A DNA stretch of 64,000 bases from Dromaius novaehollandiae (taxonomy: Eukaryota > Chordata > Aves > Casuariiformes > Dromaiidae). Where the stretch lies: assembly GCF_036370855.1 (NCBI RefSeq), contig NC_088108.1, forward strand, positions 7,711,448 through 7,775,447, in the 5' to 3' direction. The translations under genes and the position numbers were made by a program. Under the pieces are notes generated by a model. It did not search any database and was not told the origin of the DNA. It was given only the letters and a program-made list of their open reading frames with translations. Of the stretch, positions 1-11,970 are shown piece after piece (the first letter of the stretch is position 1; every line of letters begins with the position of its first letter).

Positions 1-100
1 TTTTCCTGTGCTTCGGAGAGCTCCCGCTGACCTCGCCGGCAGTTCCAGAAAGCCCGTTTCTGTCCCGCACGTGACGCCCGTTCTCCAAGGGGCAGGATCA
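1..100. other. CpG-rich patch at the window edge
   Basis: The first 100 bases are much richer in G+C than what follows and carry about nine CpG dinucleotides, several of them close together around 68-85. The patch is cut by the window edge, so it may be the end of a larger CpG island. No promoter motif, start codon context or splice site stands out. It could equally be one of the many short CpG-rich patches seen through the window. Confidence 0.4.
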
Positions 101-3100
101 GGCTCTAATGCAAAAGGAGCAAACAGTGTCCAGTGGAAGATAAAACAGGCCAGTGAAATGGAGGTAGAGCAAGTGTGAAGCACCTGAGCTTGGGAAAAAG
201 CCTCATGTCTGAGAGCCATGTGGGAATGTAGCTTTCCCAGGGAATGGGAAAAGCGAAGTATTAATGTTACAGATCTGAAGCATCTTATAAAGTGGAATGG
301 GAAGCTGAAAAATCCTATCACCTGTACATAAATAGAAAGCTGTATAAATATTTATTATGCATACATTAATATTTTTAGGCCATATGTGTTTGTGTTTGAG
401 GGTTTTTCCCATTATCATTTTGGGGTTTTGTGAATGTCTCTCTTGGGGAATAGAGGCTTGAAGAAATGCTGAAAGAGAATCTGTGGGAATGTTCATTTTC
501 CTCCCCGAACTGCCTTACAGTATCCAGTGATCTGTGTTTATTTTGCTGAGGAAAAAATACTATCTGCTTTTTTTCAATTTCCTGCATCTTTTTACTACAG
601 ATGAAGAAATTACTAGACTGTTTTCCTCATTTCTGTCATGCAGGAAGGAACTGTCTTTTCTGCCTTTCTAGACTAAACCATCTTGCTCTAGCATCTGCAA
701 AAACATCTTCCCATAACTTAATTAAAATCCAGGTTACTGCCTTATTGCTAAGTCACCTTAATTTTATTGCTCTTCTTGTGTAGTTTGCTCCATTGTTTAC
801 TGTGTAATGCAATAAAGCAGTAGAAGTTCATTATAGTATCCAATAAATAATAAGATAAAATGTGAAATGTAGCAATAAAAATAATCAGTAGAAAAATAAT
901 TAAATTATCATGACCAGCATATGATTTTAACTATCTACACTGCTTTTTCTTTGGAGTTAAACACCTGGATATCTGGACAAAGCTTTTTGGGCAGCAGAAA
1001 TACTTTTTTTTGAATGTAGGTATGGATGTAAATCTGAGGAGAAAGGGAAAATAAGAGGTTTCAGAAAGTAATCTAATCTGATTTAATGCCTGCTGGGAAT
1101 ATTTTTTTAATCTAACGCGGTAGTCAGGGAAATATGCAGTGTGAAGTATGTCTTACTAAAAATATTGCTAAAAATCACATAGAAGAGAAGCAGTGCCTAT
1201 GTCCTCGCTACAGGGAAGCTTTGATCAGAGTTTTTCCCTTAATGGACAACAGAAAATCCGTTAGAGAGAAATGGACCGAATTCTCCAGGGTCCAGTAAGG
1301 CAGGAACCTGGAAGAGGTCCCTCTCTTTGAGGCGTTCTTTCTCTGAGACCTGCTGAAGGATACACTCATGCTGCAGCCCTATTACAATTTGTTGTAAAAA
1401 AAAATATATATAATATATATATTGCTAGATACAAATTTATGTAGAAATGCGGGCTTTTTACCTGAAGTGTTCCTGCAATGACTTGTAGAATAATAGTATG
1501 TCTTCAGTGGAGATGTGATTGCTGGTAGCTCCTGCATTTATCTATCATCAGTCTGACTGTCTTGCAGAGGATGGTGTTGTAGGTCCAGAGTCCATCTACG
1601 TTTGCTTGGGAAGGCCAAGCTGGTTGCGATGAAGCTAACGTTAGTAACTCTGCATGTGGTGCGATCACGCCTGTAGTTTTTGACACACATGGTAGCGTTC
1701 CTTACAGGTGGCAGACAGCTCCTAGCGAGGAGTGAGATGGTTGCAGATCACATGCAAGGCAACTACAGCAAAGAATAAATCTCTGGATCTGTATTGGGTG
1801 CATGCAGGGCCAGTCTGGGATTTTCGCACCCCATTTCCAGAAATGGGGTTCCTGAGAAGCCGAGTGTAGACGCCTTCCAGTTGTTCTGTGTCAAGTTGGT
1901 GAGATCTAGCAGGGTTTATTAGCTCAGTCTTTAGGACCAAGAGTTTAAGTGGAGAAGGAAGGTAGAAGTGGCAGCAGCTCAGCTACAGCTTCTGGAAAAG
2001 TCACCCTGAGAGCAGGAAAGAGGGCAAAGAGCTCAAACCAAAGTAAAAATTTTTCCAATTTTCCCCAGTGAGATCTCACTACAAATGAGTGGGAATAAAT
2101 AATCCAAAACAATTGAGTTGAAACACACTTCTTGACTGTTAACCTCCATAAGCCTTTCCACAAATCCCTAAAACAGAAATGTTAGGAACTTTTCTTCAAA
2201 AGTTATCAGTGGAATTTTGGTTTAAAACTCGGGGAAATAACAGGCAAAATCAGAATTATGGCTTCCTAGTGGCACGCGGAGAGGTCACGAGAGCCACGAC
2301 ATGGTATAGCCGTAGTTTGACTTGTTGCCTATTTCATCTTGTTTCCTCTCCCTCCTTTTTTTCCTATCCTATTCTGTATATCAAGAAGATGATTGATATT
2401 TCAACAGCTGGATTTGTGATTTCATATTTGTTTTGAGTCAGTCGAAGGATTAAGGAACTTTTTTTTTTGCTTTTCTGGAATGATATGCTTAACTGCAGGT
2501 GAAGAATTGAGCAATTTAAGTTATATTCCAAGGATTCTTGAATTAAGGCTTTTGATGGACCTACCAAATAGCTTTCCTGGAATTCCTAGGGGTTTTAACA
2601 CAAATGCATGCATGCAGACACAGTCTTTCCCTCACCCCCCCCCATGAACTTCCAATTCACTTGGGCATGGACTTCTCCTTTATTCAGTTAAAACTTGCAT
2701 TATGAGGATTTTGATGATAACAGGAGGGATCTGCTATAGCTAGGTTTTTCTGCACTTCACAAACAGGAAATTATTTTTATTCTGATCCAAATTTCATAAG
2801 ATTTTATAACCTACTACCTACTACATGCAATTCTTGCACCTCTATTTGTTTCAAGTGCGTAATGGGACAACATGGCTAAATTGCGCTAAATAATACTTAG
2901 TTTGCTTGAGGATAGTGCTTTCCACCTTCTAGATCTGCAGTCAATGTTCTCCGGACTGGAATTAAAAAAACATATATATGTTCTAGGGTGGTTTTATCCT
3001 TTTTTTCAATTACTTGGCAATTTGTGCTCAGTGGTCTTAACTGTTTTGTTGTAGGCCTAGCTAAATCCCCTCCTCCCCCCGCCACGATGTCCTTTGGGGG

Positions 3101-4956
3101 CGGTTTGTTGGGTACTTCTGCTCCCAGGATTGTCATTGCTCTGATCTAATACGTGATCTAACATTTTCAGAGAGCCTGATCTCAGCCACGTGTGACCCCG
3201 CTGGCTGCAATAGCTGTGTGACGACTTAGCATGCATGTGTACTTTGAATAAGGCTTTTTTGCTTCCATTTTATTTTCCATTATTTCATCTTATTTTCTAC
3301 AATGAGTTGAATGTTTAACTATTTTATCTGTAATAAGGAGGTATTTTGAATGTGAGATGAGGAGCTACCTTCTTGAGAGGACTTCTGCTTTTTCTACAAG
3401 CTATTTTTTTATATATGCATGTTATTAAAACAAATGTATAAATTTTAAGTATGTATTTTGTCTGTTTTCTCTGCCAACTTATCAGAAAGCATGTGATGCT
3501 TATTAAACTTTACAAAATCCTTAAGAAAATCCTTAAGTGCAGGACATGTACTTAAACACACTTGGGTTGACCTTTGCTTCACAAAGCAGATGTGAACAAC
3601 TGTGCTAGATGCCCTCAGCATACGTGAATACCTTTACTGAGGAAAAGGAGACTTGGAAGGCTGCAGAGCTTTAAAATTAACTCTCTTTCTTGGGAAGGGG
3701 GCAGACTCATTGAAATGCATTAGACAAATTCCTTTCCTTTCCTCTGGGGGTTGCGTGAAAGCCCAGAAATGGTAGTTTAGAAATCCCAGGTACGTTAACT
3801 AGTAGGCTTGGGTGGTAAACTTGGTTGTTTTAACTGTCAGAGAAGCATAAGGTGAGGAAGTGTTGCTCATTCTTGCTTGTACCAGTTTTCTATTTTTACT
3901 TTCTTTGTATAAAAATCTTGCGCTGGTTTTGTGATAGGCTTTAATTCATGTTAGCCGAAGTGGGAGATCTATGTTATTCAGGAGAGATGGCACTTTAAAT
4001 AATGAAATTGGCAGTGCTCTTGAGATGCATGTTAAGGCAGTTTCAGTTAGATAGCTGTACTGTTTTAAGAGAAAACAATGAGAAACAATCAGCAGATTTG
4101 AGCTATTTAAATGTTAATGACAAACATTTTAACAGAATTAAGCTTGTCTGGTGCTATCGTGTCTAACCAGAAGACTGAGGCAAATGAAATTTTAAAAATC
4201 CAGAACTCTGTTGTTAATTTGGTTGTGTTTGAACTGGCCATCCCCAGGAACGATTAAGCTGAAGTGCCTGCGGATAGCTGTAGCGCACCAGTACTCTGCT
4301 GCCGAGGGATTGCCTGGAGTGCTTTGGCAGAGCTGCGGTTGTTATGTATGTATAAGCTGGTGGACCAAGTCCTATTTCCTTGCTTCCATCTGCTCGAAAG
4401 CAGGAGGTATGTATGTCCCCATCATGCCTCATTTCAGCTCTGCACTTGGTCGACTGTCAGCCGCGAGGACGGTTTTCATGGGAATTGTCAGCAGTTACAT
4501 TGACATGAATACAGCTCTCAGGGTTGATTTTGGGCAACCAAAAGTTGAAGGGTGAGACAGTATCATATGCTTAGAAATGACGAGTTTTAGAAAAGGATAA
4601 CGGGCTTGTAAAATTTGGCAAATGCTGCATTACTTCTGTGGAATAGGATGATGATATGATTAAGTATTTTAATTGCTGCATTTCAAAAGCAAATGTGTGG
4701 ATGTATCTGCACATAAGGGATGCTTAACAGCAGAGACACAAGGCAGAGTTAAGGAGTAAATTCACTAAACATGGCTTGAATTTGAGTAAACTTGATGTTT
4801 TGGAAGGGACTAATATACGCCATGACTATTATAACACTACATTGATGAAGTTACTGGATTCTCTAGGGTGTTTGGTCTTTTTGTTTGTTTTTAGAAATTT
4901 TCTGCAGAAATTTGCAGACTTACTGTGAAGATGTTCCTTGAAGGTGAAAGATATTA
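101..4956. other. AT-rich non-coding stretch
   Basis: I see no gene here. The longest open frame (4211-4555, plus, 114 codons) opens with TTG, has a mixed composition unlike a known family and has no splice-like borders. The stretch holds homopolymer runs, including ten T at 2459-2468 and nine C at 2635-2643, and an AT-alternating tract at 1397-1425. It fits intron or intergenic DNA. Confidence 0.6.
1397..1425. repeat. A-run followed by an AT-alternating tract
   Basis: A run of A leads into alternating AT bases with one irregularity in the middle. It is ordinary low-complexity DNA. Confidence 0.7.
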
Positions 4957-5048
4957 TATGAGCCTTTTTTCTTCTTCATATTTCTAATATTCATAGCTAT
5001 AGTATGAGCCTTTTTTCTTCTTCATATTTCTAATATTCATAGCTATAG
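4957..5048. repeat. Perfect 46-bp tandem duplication, two copies
   Basis: Bases 4957-5002 are repeated without a mismatch at 5003-5048. Each copy starts TATGAGCC, has a T/C-rich centre and ends AGCTATAG. The absence of any difference between copies suggests either a recent replication slippage event or an assembly artefact. The unit length, 46, is not a multiple of three and no open frame uses it. Confidence 0.95.
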
Positions 5049-5095
5049 TTTGAAGTGTTTGGAACTGCTAATAGGGCTGGTGATAGAAATCACCA

Positions 5096-5118
5096 TATTG
5101 GGACATAGTGTCCCAATA
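5096..5118. repeat. Perfect inverted repeat, 10-bp arms and 3-bp spacer
   Basis: The left arm TATTGGGACA (5096-5105) is the exact reverse complement of TGTCCCAATA (5109-5118), with TAG between them. It lies about 50 bases after the 46-bp tandem duplication. It could be a dimeric transcription-factor site or a short hairpin; no family is recognised with certainty. The right arm contains a CCAAT pentamer. Confidence 0.8.
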
Positions 5119-6049
5119 ACTTAGCTGTCTGATTACACAATGGTTACAGTAACCTTTAAGCACATGAGAAAAGACTGCTGTACGCTATATTGGATGTCTC
5201 AATCATACAACTGGAAAATATGGGCCCCTTTCCTCATATCGAGTTGTACTTTCTTCTCATTTAATTGAGCTATTAACATTTTGGAAACCATTAGTGCATA
5301 GCAAGTCTTGCACTTTCTGCTGCAAATAATATTGCGTATATCTGAATGAAAAGCATGTTTCAGGAAAACATCTCTGAAAACATATCCTCTCATGGCTTTG
5401 CATTTGTGGATCTGGGAGCTATTTTCTCATGCACAGAGGACAGAAATCTCTGCAGGTTATTGCTCTCTTGTGGGGCAGAGGAGCTCATACGTGCCACTGC
5501 AGAAGACATGCCTAGTTCTAAGCATTAGGGTTGGTGCATATTTACAGCATTTAGTTCTTTATTGACTAACGTGTTGAATGTTAATCTATAAAGGCAGATA
5601 TTGCTAGAACTTGCTGAGGCAAAAGTTGACTGACTAAATCCATTTTAAGCGTAATAAGAGCTGTGTTAGGTTCTGTTAACACCCTCTACCCCCAAAAGAG
5701 CCCTATCCTAAAATATGTTTTAAGAATGGCAGATATATAGTCTCAGGAATTCATGGCATGCATAACTGATATTAAATGTCAACCCTTGTAAATATGTCAC
5801 GTCAAAGAAGTCTGAGTATGAATTTTAGATCGTTTGGAGAACGTTTAAACAGGAGTAGCCTGTGCACCTCAATGGCATGGTCTTAGCTGAAGAAGATGAG
5901 CTAGTCTAAGTCAAATGAGGTTTTAAAGGAATTGAACTGTTCCCCTCGTCTACGTCTGCCTTCTCCAGATGCCCCCCTGCAGTGTCAGTGCATTCTTATA
6001 CGTTTATTATATATTCAACAGGCTTCTGACCTGACTGCTGTAGTTCTTC
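5119..6049. other. AT-rich non-coding stretch
   Basis: No gene, repeat element or regulatory array is seen. The only open frame of note, 5346-5528, has 60 codons and no supporting signals. Confidence 0.55.
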
Positions 6050-6215
6050 TCCCCAGTCTTGGTGCCTGGTGCATGCCAGAGTCGCGGCTCCGCCATGAGG
6101 GACCAAGTCTTCCCTCGTCCCCGCTCCCGCGGGAAGGGAAAGGGTTGGGGCAGCGAGGCTCAGGCGCCCGAGTTGTCGCAAGCCACGATGAGCGTAGTAA
6201 TGCTCCGTTCCTGTT
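6050..6215. other. CpG-rich patch
   Basis: A sharp GC-rich patch with about fourteen CpG dinucleotides stands inside AT-rich DNA. Short open frames pass through it on both strands, as expected where stop codons are rare. It contains an SP/KLF-like G-rich run around 6129-6152. No exon borders are convincing. Confidence 0.45.
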
Positions 6216-8329
6216 CCTTTGGCCCTTCTAAATTATCAGCTCCTAGAAAATATTCGGAGTGTAATTTGTGTTTAGTAGCTTGAGCACTTTATTTTTCTTG
6301 CAGTTCATAAAAATAAAAGCTACTTAACGGAGCCTTGCCATTTCAGTGAGTCTGTTGCAGTATTTTTACTATATTTGATCTATATAGAGGAAACAAGTAA
6401 AATGCTGGATTTGCTTAAACATATTCTTCCCATTTCAAGTGAAAAAATATTTGTCAAATTATAGACTTCTTATACCATTCTAACTTTAGCCACAGAACTA
6501 CAAACAGGGGGGAAGGATTCCCTGTGGGACTGTATCTTAAAATGTTTAATACCTATTGTGATTTCTTAAAACTGAAATTCCTTAGAGGAAGTGTTAGGAC
6601 TGCTATGTATGAACAACTTTAATTTCAGGTGTAGCTTTACTTTCACTGGGATATGATTTGTGCAAACAGAGAAGGAAATCATTTTCATTAAATGAGTGAA
6701 ATCTTGGAAAAGGGCAAGAAATTTAAACACAAAGGAACCTAGTATTGAGACTGGAAACAAAACTGAAAGTGGCAATCTCATTTTATGCAGATACAATCAG
6801 TTAGTGTGCTGTGAACAATGTTTTTCTCCTAATGAAAGTTAATTACATCAGCAAGGCGTTGCGTGCTGTAGGTATGTAGGAGACGCAACTGAGAGAAAAA
6901 GAGAAAAGAAAAAGACGACTTACTTGATCCACAGCTGTCTTCTATTTCATGATTCTCCTGAAGCCACTTAGGAAAAAATCAAGGTTTGCTTGCAAGAGCA
7001 AGGAGGTTTTATGCTTTGTCACTTCTTAAAATAAAACTCAGGTGCATTTTCTGTCCCTAGCTGATGTGCCATTTTTCTCATTAGGTATTTGTACTTTCAT
7101 AAATCAACTCCAAAGCATTTGGATGGAGTGTTTAAAAAAGAAAAGATTAACAGAGCGTGAGACAGATTATGGCTGGGAAATAAAGTACTGCACATACTAA
7201 CTGTAAATCTCTATCTAAAACTCTTCTATATCTGGACTTGGGAGGGTTTTCAACATTTTGGAAAATTCAGTAAATTCAAAGAAAAAAACCTCATGCCAGT
7301 TTTTAAATCCAAATTCAGGATCTTGGGCATGAAATAATAGCAAACATCTATAGTTTATTTTAAAATATATTAAGTTACAGCTAATATTTTAAACACGCAT
7401 TGTCTTTAATCAATCCTGAAAGCTGCACTTTGTTGCAAATATGAAGTAATTTATCTTAATAAGACATTTATTCAATTTAAAAGGAAATGTTTTTCACTGT
7501 TTAGCTCTTGAAAGCAATTTATCACTATTTAATTAGTTCATTCATCTTTCATGGTTTTCAGGCTATTTTTCTTCTTTACAGTGGTATCTATAAAGTATTA
7601 AGGAAGTATCGTCTTTCCTTCTCATAACTCCTTAATACTTCTTTAGTGTGCATTCAGATCCGAATATGACTGTTGCCTGCGGAAGTACTGCGTTACCCTC
7701 CGAGGTAGCTGGGCACTTGTGAGCGACGCAGGCCGAGATATCAGAAGCGTGCTCAGGATACCCAATGCCTTACCGCTTGGAAGGGTTCCTCCCCGAAGGT
7801 CTCTGAACGTAGACCAGCTGGGTCAGTAGTGCATAACGTGTCACTGTGACCTATGCTTGAGGACTCTTACTTCCAGCAAGATTTTGGAGGTAAGGCACGA
7901 AGAAGATCGGAACAGAAGTGTAATGTCAGCCAAATAGTGTGGCTGGGTTAGTACACAATGATTAATTTTATGTTTCCACAAAGGAGAGCCCCTAGGAGGA
8001 TGGAAATATGAGCAGGGCTATTCCCTTTCTTCAGTATCCAGTGACCTGTACTATTCAAGATAATAAATCTCAGTTGAAAGGAAGAAAGAACATAGTCCCT
8101 GAAAACATTTTTATTTTAAAGATTTTGCCTTTTTGATGACCTTGTTACCGGATTCAGACTATGTTCTGTGGAAGGATCTTGCAGGTTTATTACCGGTTAA
8201 ACAAACCACCTCCTCGTAACTTAGAAGTGAACTTTAGCACAATATATCTAAATGCTCAGACAATGAGTGAGGATCCTGTAAATTTTGTGCAAGTATCCTT
8301 ATCAGAAGCCTTATCTCCTTGTTAAATTT
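6216..8329. other. AT-rich non-coding stretch
   Basis: No gene is seen. A milder cluster of CpGs sits at about 7655-7755. The rest is AT-rich with short frames only. Confidence 0.55.
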
Positions 8330-8425
8330 ATGCACGTCGTGCACATAGCGTAAGCTTGGGCGGTGCTATTGGAAGCAGTAATTCTCCACACACAGTGTGC
8401 TTGCGGAGTTGTGCGCTTGCCTGCA

Positions 8426-8446
8426 GAACGGAACGGAACGGAACGG
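8426..8446. repeat. GAACG pentanucleotide microsatellite, four copies
   Basis: GAACG is repeated four times without error and is followed by one more G. It sits in a small CpG-containing patch (about 8330-8530). A CAG precedes the array, but the frames beyond it meet stop codons before any good donor site, so I do not call an exon. Confidence 0.85.
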
Positions 8447-8639
8447 TCTCCCCGTGGAAGGGCAGAGGCAACCCTATGTGACTGACCCTCACCGGGAATC
8501 TGAACGCAAGCAGTGTCGCAGCAAACCATGTTAGCTGTCCTTAATTCTGTGTCGAGCAGTGCCTCATAGGAAAGGTAATCTCGCTGAGTATAGGTAGAAA
8601 AACCTGGTCCGTGAATAACAAAAGGTAAGATCACTGCAA

Positions 8640-11600
8640 TGTCTGTGATAGAGGAGGAGAAGAAGCAACACTTACTGAATCACCCGACTATACATTTCAA
8701 ACATTTTTATCACTTTTCTTTAGATATAAGTAGAATAGTGACTGTTATTCTAGTAATATGATATAATTCCTTATAGGTATTTGGTTTTCTGGCTGCTTAA
8801 ATCTTCAAAGCATTGAGGACATTAACAGAAAAAAACAGAAGCCTAGAATAATGCTCCAAGGGTAGTGATCTATGTGAAGGAGCTACTGATGTTGCTGGTT
8901 TGTGTGCACTTAGTCTGCTGCCTTCACTTCTGTTGAGTAAAATTGTACTTGGCTGCTAGTTCACTGATTTGGTTGGGGTCTGGATGCTGCAGGTGGGGCT
9001 CTCAGGTGGTCATCTCTGTGAGAAACCATACTAGCTTCTAGCCCTGTGATTTTACTAATCCTGGACACAAGTGAGCATGACTCTTGAAAGCCAGAGTGGT
9101 TTCAAAATAAATAGCATCACTACGTAAAAAAGTGATCTGTGTTCACACTACTAATTTTTCTAACTTTTCTATAGAAAATATAGAAACTTTGAGAGACTTG
9201 TTTGATTTTCATCTCAGGTCTCACAGGTATCTGGAGAGAATATCTTTGGAGTTGATGGAGAGAGGTTTTTTATTTCCAAAACTGCACATTTGTGTAATTG
9301 TGCTTAGTTGCATTTTCCAGCATTAATTTGAAAATGCTGTAATGCATCAGGTTCACGTGCATTAGTAGTTATAATGTCATGGCTGGGATTTTTTACATGG
9401 AATGAATTGATACAATAAGATCAGATGAAATAAAATAAATATCTCATATATTTTCAAAATACTTATCTGAAGTCTTTAGAGGGGGTTAAAGAATTCGTAA
9501 TGTTTCAAAATGCTGCTGATATTGTGATGCTTTTAAGAGAATTTTCCTGTTGAGAGAGTAGGAACAAACTCATAAGCATAGCTCTTTTGGTGGGTTATCT
9601 GAAATTATAAACAGAAAGGCTTTTTGTTTTGGATGTCATATCCTTTCAGAGAACGAAAAAGCGAATACAGACTCTCTTTATTGATTATATTCACCAAGTT
9701 GAGGAAAGCAGGTGATTTTCATCCTCTATGCAATGCTGTGGAATAGAAGTAAATAGGTGAAAAGAATAGCTTCAAAATTAATTTTGAATTTTTTCCTATG
9801 CGGTAAGCAGATGCCCGTAAAGTGCTTATTGTGCTTACTGTGGTAATATTGAACCAAGTAGCATAAGCTTGCATATGGAAAGCTTTCAAAGTGCTTCAGG
9901 AAAATTAGTTCAAGGGATTCCCTTACATGCCTTATTCTTATGGGGATGGTGCAGATTTGTACACGTGCTATTTTTCTCATCTGTCTATGGAAGAACAACC
10001 CTTAAACTTAGTTGCAGGGCCCTTCCAATTTGTTAGTTACCTGACGAACCCTACTGGAGGCGCCTCCAGTGACTCAAGGTCCTGGCATGGAGCAAGGATC
10101 TGCGTCACAGATAGATGCTATACCGGCAGGGCCAAAGAGAGATCGTTTTGCTTCCGTATCTTTCTTTACCCTGTTATGGTGCTCAGCTGTCTTCGTGATC
10201 CCCTGGACTGCTATGGGAAGAGCTCTGTTCTGTCGGTGCCTGCGAGAGCCCGCTGGTAGAAACGTGGAACGGCCTGTTTGGTCCGCAAATCTGGGCTGTT
10301 GCTACCACCAAGATAACGCGCTAAGCAAGTTGCAGTGACAAGTTGTATTGCCACCAATAGTCTATGGATTGTCTTAGAGGGTTGAATGCTAAGGCAGAGG
10401 TAATGCCAAAATAAAGACTTCTGCCCTGCCTCCCCCCCAGCTTTGCATATGTTTATATGTAAACATAAAACAGCGAATTTATGGATGTAATGAATTAAAA
10501 ATAACCTTAATTCTGTAGAAAATAGCTTTTGGTTGTCTTTCATGCAGAAAGAACCTGACTGATCCTTATTCTAAAAGCCACCAAAAATAAAAATAAGCTA
10601 GAGTTTCATGCGCAAGTTTAAAGTGATCACTCCCGCCATGTGTCAGACAAATGAGCCCTTCCAGCCGTACAATTCAGTACACAAATACACAAAAAAAGCC
10701 AGTTTGTTACACCTACACCCTCAGGGCAAGCCTTTCTCTCCAAAGGAAAACAATGGGAAGCAAAAGCAACCATTTATACATTACAACCCGAATATCAGAG
10801 GCTAATACAATCACAACGCGCAAGGGTTACTTCATAGCTAATTAACCAAAAGCTGATGTAAGAAGGAGATTAGAGCTGGCAAGACTTTGGGATATTTTTC
10901 CGCTTCCTGTGGATTGAAGCAATTAGTGAAGACATTACTATCAGCAAATGGTTTCCATCATTATTTCCCACGTGTATCTCTTGCAATCATACAAGCTCTT
11001 TCAATGATAAAAAAAAAATCCGATGTCTTTCTCATTTGAAACAAAAGTTGTGTCCTACTGATGTCAGTCTGAGCAATATAATTTTTCATAACAGCTAGAA
11101 GTTGTTTATATCATAATGTCAAGATAAAGTATTCAAAGTCATTTTGGGCCCTGTGGGACAACAACAAAGGCTGCTGCTTTACTGGAGTAGGCAACTCTCT
11201 TCAGAAATCCTTCACTTTCCATAGTGAAATGGAGCAGTGGTCTAGGCAGTCCAGTATGTTGTGTCTGACGTGGATCATTGTAAAATAGTCTGTCACTAAC
11301 TATGGCTATGTAAAGAACAGCCCAGAACAAATCTCTGAATTGCCTGTCCATGCCCTGAAAGATGTGGGTTTATGTTTTTAGCTTTTAATTATTTAATTGG
11401 GATCTTCTCATGATAAAATGGCTATGGTATTTTAAATCAAGCTCTCCGTTGCTATGCACGCTTAGGGTCCAGAAGCGCAGCTCAGTTGAAATGGGTTTTT
11501 GTTGCACTACAAAGTGTATGCAGAGTCAGAAGAAAGAAATTTGGGTTCTTTCCAGAAAATTGTAGAAACTTTAAGATTAAATTTTATCCCATGGTGTATT

Positions 11601-11814
11601 CTGGCTCCAATCATTCAAATTGTGGTCTAACTTGACTTGCCCCTTTAATCTTGCAAATAGTTTCTTTCACAGAGCTTTGGGAGATGCTTTCTCACTCTGG
11701 ATAAACTGTTCCTCCCGATTCTCTTTTCTTTTGATAAAGCATAACTATTTGCGTAGTCTAGAGAAGCTCAGCTTTCTTCTGGAGAGCCCATGCTGGTTTG
11801 CCTTATACAGCTCA
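8640..11814. other. AT-rich non-coding stretch
   Basis: No gene is seen. The longest frames, about 110 codons at 9927-10259 (plus) and 10211-10543 (minus), overlap a slightly GC-richer piece and look like chance. The stretch includes the perfect palindrome at 10053-10070. Confidence 0.55.
10053..10070. repeat. Perfect 18-bp palindrome
   Basis: ACTGGAGGC is followed directly by its exact reverse complement GCCTCCAGT. With no spacer this is a self-complementary 18-mer. It may be a site for a dimeric DNA-binding protein or may be chance. Confidence 0.85.
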
Positions 11815-11970
11815 GCATCGCGCGCTCCAAGATGTCGGTGCGTGTTCTGGACGTTACGCGGGTGCCCGTTAGGGTCGTGCTGTCCCGCGGCTGGCTGCCG
11901 TGGGGTCCGAGGGGCTCCTCGGAGCCGGGCCGGGGGCACTGACGCTCTGCAGGTTCCCCTCCCTCGCAGC
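11815..11970. other. CpG-rich patch
   Basis: This patch has a strong local rise in G+C with over a dozen CpGs. It lets a 126-codon frame run on the plus strand (11620-12000) and 64- and 111-codon frames on the minus strand, which I read as shadows of GC-rich composition. No clear splice sites or TATA element. Confidence 0.45.

Noticed and set aside
8426..8623. Possible exon from CTGCAG to GTAAGA near 8622
   Set aside because: The first frame hits a TAG before the donor, and the acceptor tract is poor.
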